From JBCBKZ01 sp039026975 (GTDB lineage: Bacteria > Bacteroidota > Bacteroidia > J057), in the NCBI GenBank assembly GCA_039026975.1, contig JBCCLI010000223.1, positions 1-10,541 of the forward strand: 10,541 nt of DNA, in the 5' to 3' direction. Below the pieces are notes generated by a model, which saw nothing but the letters and a program-made list of their open reading frames with translations, ran no database searches and was not told the DNA's origin. Of the stretch, positions 6,927 to 10,541 are shown in pieces (positions within the stretch are counted from its first letter, which is position 1; every line of letters begins with the position of its first letter). Both the position numbers and the translations under genes were made by a program.

Positions 6927-6958
6927 AAAAGCTATGCTGACTAAGTCTCCACTTCAAA
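6927..6958 (-). promoter_or_regulatory. Candidate promoter for the Rpn operon
   Basis: On the minus strand TTTG (6955-6958) is followed after 20 bases by TAGCTTTT (6927-6934), one mismatch from the Bacteroidota -7 consensus TAnnTTTG. The spacing fits the known 17-23 range. The predicted transcript would begin roughly 30 bases before the nuclease ATG. Confidence 0.3.
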
Positions 6959-6966
6959 CAAAAATC

Positions 6967-6974
6967 TACTTTTG
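6967..6974 (+). promoter_or_regulatory. Candidate -7 element for sod
   Basis: TACTTTTG matches the Bacteroidota TAnnTTTG -7 consensus exactly. No TTG-type -33 element is seen at the proper distance, and the implied leader would be over 90 bases long, so this is only a weak prediction. Confidence 0.25.
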
Positions 6975-7074
6975 ATGAAAAAATAGAATGTTCAAGCCAA
7001 CTATACTAGTAAAACAGGGTTATGGGTATTAGTTTTGTTCACCTTATACCATTACACTAAACATAAACAAAATT

Positions 7075-7671
7075 ATGGCATTTTCACTTCCAGATCTACC
7101 TTATGCACATGATGCACTAGAGCCCCATATAGACACAAAAACCATGGAAATTCACCATGGCAAGCACCATAATGGATATACAAATAAATTAAACGCCGCC
7201 ATAGAAGGGACAGATATGGCAGATAAAAGTATTGAAGCCTTATTAGCATCTCCGGCTAATGGAGCTGTCAGAAATAATGGAGGCGGATACTACAACCATA
7301 CCCTCTTCTGGCAAGTAATGAGCCCCAGTGGAGGAGGAAATCCCTCCGGTGCCTTAGCTGATGCTATCAATGCTGCCTTTGGGTCATTTGACGGATTTAA
7401 GGACGCTTTCTCCAAAGCTGCTGCTACCCGTTTCGGATCTGGATGGGCTTGGCTAATCAAAAAAGCAGATGGAAGCCTGGCAGTTACTTCCACTCCTAAT
7501 CAGGATAATCCATTAATGGATGTAGCTGATGAGCAAGGAACCCCTCTATTAGGACTAGATGTATGGGAGCATGCCTACTATCTGAACTATCAGAATCGTC
7601 GTCCTGATTATATCTCCGCCTTCTTTCAAGTCATTAACTGGGAAAAAGTAGCAGAACTATACGCTGCTTAG
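7075..7671 (+). CDS. sodA: Superoxide dismutase, Fe/Mn family, Mn-type signature
   Basis: This enzyme converts superoxide to hydrogen peroxide and oxygen in the cytoplasm. The 198-residue product is full length for the family. Metal ligands are His27 (in MEIHHGKHH), His75 (in GYYNHTLFW), Asp162 and His166 (both in LDVWEHAYY). The outer-sphere choice is Mn-like: Gly71 stands where FeSOD has Gln, and Gln143 in TPNQDNPLM supplies the Mn-type glutamine. Cambialistic use of iron cannot be excluded from sequence. There is no signal peptide. It is transcribed alone: the divergent Rpn operon lies upstream and a strong hairpin terminator lies about 20 bases downstream. The A-rich leader before the ATG lacks a Shine-Dalgarno sequence. 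The family is certain; the symbol sodA rather than sodB rests on the metal-site residues. Confidence 0.95.
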   Translation: MAFSLPDLPYAHDALEPHIDTKTMEIHHGKHHNGYTNKLNAAIEGTDMADKSIEALLASPANGAVRNNGGGYYNHTLFWQVMSPSGGGNPSGALADAINAAFGSFDGFKDAFSKAAATRFGSGWAWLIKKADGSLAVTSTPNQDNPLMDVADEQGTPLLGLDVWEHAYYLNYQNRRPDYISAFFQVINWEKVAELYAA

Positions 7672-7693
7672 GCATACACATAAGGTTGTATTT

Positions 7694-7730
7694 AAAAGCT
7701 TCTCTATCTGCGGAGAAGCTTTTCTGTTTA
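7694..7730 (+). terminator. Hairpin terminator of sod
   Basis: AAAAGCTTCTC (7694-7704) and GAGAAGCTTTT (7713-7723) form a perfect 11-base stem with an 8-base loop, followed by a T-rich stretch. It lies 22 bases after the sod stop codon. It also argues against an upstream TTG start at 7686 for the next gene, because that start would place the hairpin in coding sequence. Confidence 0.8.
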
Positions 7731-7739
7731 TCCTGCTAT

Positions 7740-8516
7740 ATGCACCTAATCAGATATATACTGGGAATACTTCTATTCATTCCGTCTATCCCTTTCTTAC
7801 TCATTGCAGGGAAAAAGACCAGAGAAAAAGTTCCCAAGCTAGAGGCGCCTACTGATACTACAGGTATTTCAGGAGTTGGTGATAATTTCCTAAAACTGCT
7901 AGTAACAGGAGAAAGTACCATGGATGGAATAGGCGTAGAAAGTCACAAAGAGGGTTTCACGGGCTCATTAGCAGATTATTTGGCAAATAGCACTCAAGCA
8001 CAAATCCACTGGCAAGTGGTGGCTAAAAGTGGATTTACGGCTAAACAGGTTTTGGTAGAGCTGCTCCCTACTTTTCCTGAAGAACCACAGGATCTCATCA
8101 TCATTGGGCTGGGTGCTAATGATGCCTTTACCTTAAATACTCCTTTTAGGTGGAGGAAACACATGCGCAGGCTTATTTTGAGCCTCCAAAGTAAGTATCC
8201 TCACACTCCTATTGTATGTATTCATATGCCTCCCATCAAGGAATTTCCTGCCTTTCCCCCCATTCTCCAATTTTTTATAGGTGGATTAGTAGATATCCAT
8301 GGAAAAGAATTGGCTCATCTTGTTTCCAGGATGAGCCATGTATTTTATCCAGATGACCCCATAAGATTTAACAGTTGGAAAAAGAAATTTCCAGCTCTAG
8401 CGCACCTTCCTAATGAAGTATTTTTCAGTGATGGGGTTCATCCATCTGCACTAACTTACCAAACATGGGCGCAGGACGTACATACTTTTATTTACACTCA
8501 AAAGATACTCACCTAA
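7740..8516 (+). CDS. Membrane-anchored or exported SGNH/GDSL-family hydrolase
   Basis: This 258-residue protein is an SGNH-type esterase or lipase of unknown substrate. Counting from the ATG at 7740, the four family blocks are visible. Block I is LVTGESTMDGIG with nucleophile Ser59 (GES in place of the usual GDS). The oxyanion glycine lies in VAKSGFTA near residue 98. Block III is GLGANDAF with Asn127, and block V is DGVHPS with Asp231 and His234. The first 25 residues, RYILGILLFIPSIPFLLIAG, are hydrophobic and followed by basic residues. This suggests an N-terminal membrane anchor, or an uncleaved signal. The in-frame TTG at 7686 is rejected because the sod terminator lies between. The stop codon overlaps the convergent neighbour's stop by 4 bases. 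Residues 187-199 are rich in Pro and Phe and may form a lid-like loop. Confidence 0.85.
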   Translation: MHLIRYILGILLFIPSIPFLLIAGKKTREKVPKLEAPTDTTGISGVGDNFLKLLVTGESTMDGIGVESHKEGFTGSLADYLANSTQAQIHWQVVAKSGFTAKQVLVELLPTFPEEPQDLIIIGLGANDAFTLNTPFRWRKHMRRLILSLQSKYPHTPIVCIHMPPIKEFPAFPPILQFFIGGLVDIHGKELAHLVSRMSHVFYPDDPIRFNSWKKKFPALAHLPNEVFFSDGVHPSALTYQTWAQDVHTFIYTQKILT

Positions 8517-8884
8517 ATCGTATCAGTTAGGACTAGTACCGCATACACAATACTAGGTACCCAGAATAGCAGGATAAGGACTAAGTCTATCCAGAAATTA
8601 TTGGTAATCTCCCCCTCGTACAGATACACAGATAAAGGAGGAAGGAGAACAGCTAGAATAAAAAGGCCCACATCTGCCTCATTTGATTTCTTTCCCTTTT
8701 TTACCTCTTTGATAGACTTACGTATATTCTTTCTGAAGGCCTTTTTTTCAGCCTTGCTAAGATTTTCCCAACTCTTTTGTTGCTCCTCTACTTGAACATC
8801 TTGAAAACCACTCCTCTGCTCAGCCTGAAGTGTTCCCACATTTAGCAAGAGGAAAAATCCCACAAATAGATATAAAAACTTCAT
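8513..8884 (-). CDS. Small exported membrane protein with a C-terminal Pmp3/YqaE-like hydrophobic domain
   Basis: The ATG at 8884 gives a 123-residue protein opening with a clear signal peptide, MKFLYLFVGFFLLLNVGTLQA, probably cut before Glu22. A charged, lysine-rich helical stretch follows (about 23-68, with SKAEKKAFRKNIRKSIKEVK). Then come two hydrophobic segments joined by YEGEITNNFW: about 71-86 (ILAVLLPPLSVYLYEG) and 93-119 (LILLFWVPSIVYAVLVL). The LPPLSVYL and W-P-x-I-Y-A pattern is that of the Pmp3/YqaE (UPF0057) family, small membrane proteins linked to stress and membrane potential in other organisms. The signal peptide and charged linker are additions seen in Bacteroidota versions. 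A longer reading from 8992 is possible but would bury the signal peptide. Its specific role is unknown. It converges on the SGNH hydrolase gene with a 4-base overlap. Confidence 0.75.
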   Translation of the reverse strand: MKFLYLFVGFFLLLNVGTLQAEQRSGFQDVQVEEQQKSWENLSKAEKKAFRKNIRKSIKEVKKGKKSNEADVGLFILAVLLPPLSVYLYEGEITNNFWIDLVLILLFWVPSIVYAVLVLTDTI

Positions 8885-9054
8885 ATAACTTAGGTTATAA
8901 ATACTAATTGGTTTCAATGTGTGGTAAAATACCTTTTTCTTAACTAATTGAAAGACACCACAGGGGAAAAACCGCTGCTTATCCTGTGCCAAGGTTTCAA
9001 AATGGAAGAATCTCTTCTAACTTAGTGAATCACACAATCACATTAATTTTTAAC
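8885..9054. other. Divergent intergenic region upstream of glpK
   Basis: These 170 bases separate the Pmp3-like gene from glpK and hold no supportable gene beyond a minus-strand extension I reject. They include a candidate glpK promoter and a loose CACAGG/CCTGTG inverted repeat with an 18-base loop near 8958-8987. Confidence 0.5.
8908..8937 (+). promoter_or_regulatory. Candidate glpK promoter
   Basis: TTGG at 8908-8911 and TACCTTTT at 8930-8937 are separated by 18 bases and resemble the Bacteroidota -33 and -7 elements (TTTG and TAnnTTTG), each with one mismatch. The implied leader is about 110 bases. It is a weak call. Confidence 0.25.
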
Positions 9055-10541
9055 ATGGCCGCTACGTATATACTCGCACTAGATCAGGGAACTACGAGTT
9101 CCCGAGCCATCATCTTTGATAAAGAATCCAATATAGTAGGGATGGCTCAAAAAGAATTTACCCAATACTTCCCACAGCCTGGATGGGTAGAACATAATCC
9201 CATAGAAATTCTGAACACCCAGCTGTCAGTAGCCAGGGCAGTATTAACCCTTAACCATATTACCCCTGACCAGATAGAAGCCATAGGAATCACCAACCAG
9301 AGAGAAACAGCTTTGGTGTGGGATAAAACTACCGGTCAACCTGTATATAATGCTATCGTTTGGCAGGATAGGCGTACTTCTTTCATCTGTGATGAACTGA
9401 AAGAGAAAGGAATGGAGCCCTACATCCGTGAGAATACCGGACTGGTGGCAGATGCCTACTTTTCAGGGACCAAGATCAAGTGGATATTAGATCACTTGAA
9501 GGAAAAAGATCCTTCCTTCACAGCTGATAATCTCTGCTTTGGGACAGTAGATACCTGGCTCATCTGGCAACTGACAGGAGGAGCTGTTCATGCCACAGAT
9601 TACACCAATGCTTCCAGAACCCTCCTCTACAACATCAAAGAGCAGAAATGGGATGAGACCATGATGAAGGAACTCAATGTTCCTGCTAGTATGCTACCAG
9701 AGGTCAGACCCAGTAGTGGGGACTTTGGGGATACTATCCCCAAGTGGTTTGAAGGTACAAGCATTCCTATAAGAGGCGTAGCTGGAGACCAGCAAGCAGC
9801 TATGTTTGGCCAAGCTTGCTTTAAGCCAGGTATGACTAAGAATACCTATGGGACAGGTTGTTTCATGCTGATGAATGCGGGGGATGAGTTTATCGCCTCC
9901 AAGTCTGGACTACTAACTACCCTTTGCTGGAGTCCGGAAGGCAAAGTACAGTATGCCTTAGAAGGAAGTATCTTCATAGCAGGTGCCGCTATCCAATGGT
10001 TAAGAGATGGATTGAAAGTGCTGGATGAAGCACCTGACTCAGAGTACTACGCCATGAAGGTAGAAGATAATGGAGGCGTATATGTGGTTCCTGCCTTTGC
10101 AGGTCTGGGTGCGCCCTACTGGGATATGTATGCACGTGGAGCCATATTTGGGCTCACTAGAGGTTCTACTAAAGGGCATATCATTCGTGCTACACTAGAG
10201 TCCTTAGCTTATCAAACGCGTGATGTACTTACTGCCATGGAAAAAGACGTGGGAAGGAAAGTAGAGAAACTAAGAGTAGACGGAGGTGCATCCGCTAACC
10301 AACTCCTTATGCAATTCCAGTCAGACATTCTGAATACTACCGTAGAAAGACCCTCTATCACAGAAACCACTGCCCTTGGAGCAGCTTATTTAGCAGGTTT
10401 ATCCGTAGGCTACTGGTCAGCTTCTGAGCTTAGTGATTCCTGGAAGGTAGATGCTACCTTCAGCCCAGAAATGAGTGAAGAAGAAAGATCAGGCCTTTAC
10501 AAAAGCTGGGAAAAGGCTGTCCAGCGTACCATGAACTGGGA
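9055..10541 (+). CDS. glpK: Glycerol kinase, cut at the window edge within the last few codons
   Basis: Glycerol kinase phosphorylates glycerol to sn-glycerol 3-phosphate with ATP, the entry step of cytoplasmic glycerol use. The frame has 495 codons before the window ends, against 502 residues in E. coli, so only the last handful are missing. Motifs include LDQGTTSSR (9-17), TNQRET with Arg83 and Glu84, AYFSGTK with Tyr135, and GDQQAAMFG with catalytic Asp245, all at the E. coli positions, plus YGTGCFMLMN (265-274). Two regulatory features of the E. coli enzyme are absent. The fructose-1,6-bisphosphate loop reads EGTSIPI, without the binding arginine. The IIA-Glc binding segment near 472-481 reads EMSEEERSG. 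Control by those effectors is therefore not expected. No glycerol facilitator or glycerol-3-phosphate dehydrogenase gene is visible; they may lie downstream. Confidence 0.95.
   Translation, partial: MAATYILALDQGTTSSRAIIFDKESNIVGMAQKEFTQYFPQPGWVEHNPIEILNTQLSVARAVLTLNHITPDQIEAIGITNQRETALVWDKTTGQPVYNAIVWQDRRTSFICDELKEKGMEPYIRENTGLVADAYFSGTKIKWILDHLKEKDPSFTADNLCFGTVDTWLIWQLTGGAVHATDYTNASRTLLYNIKEQKWDETMMKELNVPASMLPEVRPSSGDFGDTIPKWFEGTSIPIRGVAGDQQAAMFGQACFKPGMTKNTYGTGCFMLMNAGDEFIASKSGLLTTLCWSPEGKVQYALEGSIFIAGAAIQWLRDGLKVLDEAPDSEYYAMKVEDNGGVYVVPAFAGLGAPYWDMYARGAIFGLTRGSTKGHIIRATLESLAYQTRDVLTAMEKDVGRKVEKLRVDGGASANQLLMQFQSDILNTTVERPSITETTALGAAYLAGLSVGYWSASELSDSWKVDATFSPEMSEEERSGLYKSWEKAVQRTMNW

Larger units (their letters stand above)
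6914..6982. repeat. 11-base inverted repeat in the divergent promoter region
   Basis: TTTTTCATCAA at 6914-6924 is perfectly inverted as TTGATGAAAAA at 6972-6982, separated by 47 bases. Flanking bases also resemble each other imperfectly. Each arm lies at or beside a candidate -7 element, so a dimeric regulator controlling both directions is conceivable, but A/T-rich chance similarity cannot be excluded. Confidence 0.35.
6891..7074. other. Divergent intergenic region between the Rpn operon and sod
   Basis: These 184 bases carry no gene. They contain a widely spaced inverted repeat and one candidate promoter on each strand, listed separately. The last 20 bases before the sod ATG are A-rich without a Shine-Dalgarno sequence, as is usual in Bacteroidota. 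Confidence 0.6.

Noticed and set aside
7686..7739. Upstream TTG start extending the SGNH hydrolase by 18 residues
   Set aside because: The extension would translate the perfect sod terminator hairpin, and the ATG at 7740 directly begins a convincing membrane anchor.
8311..8338. Nine-base perfect inverted repeat (TGGCTCATC and GATGAGCCA) inside the SGNH hydrolase gene
   Set aside because: It lies within coding sequence with no T tract and codes plausible residues; probably coincidence, or a minor mRNA hairpin.
8885..8992. Minus-strand extension of the Pmp3-like gene by 36 residues
   Set aside because: It would bury a clear signal peptide that starts at the ATG at 8884.

Overview
The window looks like chromosomal DNA of a free-living member of the Bacteroidota, probably a Cytophagales-type organism. 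The evidence is moderate-to-low GC, start codons with A/T-rich leaders and no Shine-Dalgarno signal, a PurM of the Bacteroidota style, and a few matches to the Bacteroidota -7 promoter element. No rRNA, tRNA, CRISPR array or insertion sequence was seen.

Layout. At the left edge, on the minus strand, aceK (isocitrate dehydrogenase kinase/phosphatase) is followed after 23 bases by purM (AIR synthase), which runs off the window. Divergent from these is a two-gene plus-strand operon: an FAD/NAD(P) oxidoreductase and a polytopic membrane protein with two cytoplasmic [4Fe-4S] ferredoxin motifs. Together they look like a membrane electron-transfer module of unknown partner. Next, on the minus strand, comes an Rpn-family (PD-(D/E)XK) nuclease gene whose C-terminal domain is not fused to it. 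That domain is present as two separate tandem small genes, with the start of a decayed third copy beyond them. A Mn-type superoxide dismutase (plus strand) follows and ends in a clear hairpin terminator. Then come an SGNH/GDSL hydrolase (plus) converging on a small secreted or membrane Pmp3/YqaE-like protein (minus), and finally glycerol kinase glpK (plus), cut by the window edge within its last few codons.

Most interesting region: 5778-6890. In studied Rpn systems the C-terminal segment is also made from an internal start as a small protein (RpnS) that neutralises the full-length nuclease, and its helix carries variable four-residue repeats. Here the nuclease reading frame ends just after the small-protein start. 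The small protein is duplicated in tandem, and the two copies differ by one four-residue repeat in a GKEL helix. This looks like a gene-within-gene toxin-antitoxin that has separated into a nuclease and an amplified stand-alone antitoxin, or one caught in decay. Everything else is mostly housekeeping metabolism: TCA/glyoxylate control, purine synthesis, oxidative-stress defence and glycerol use.
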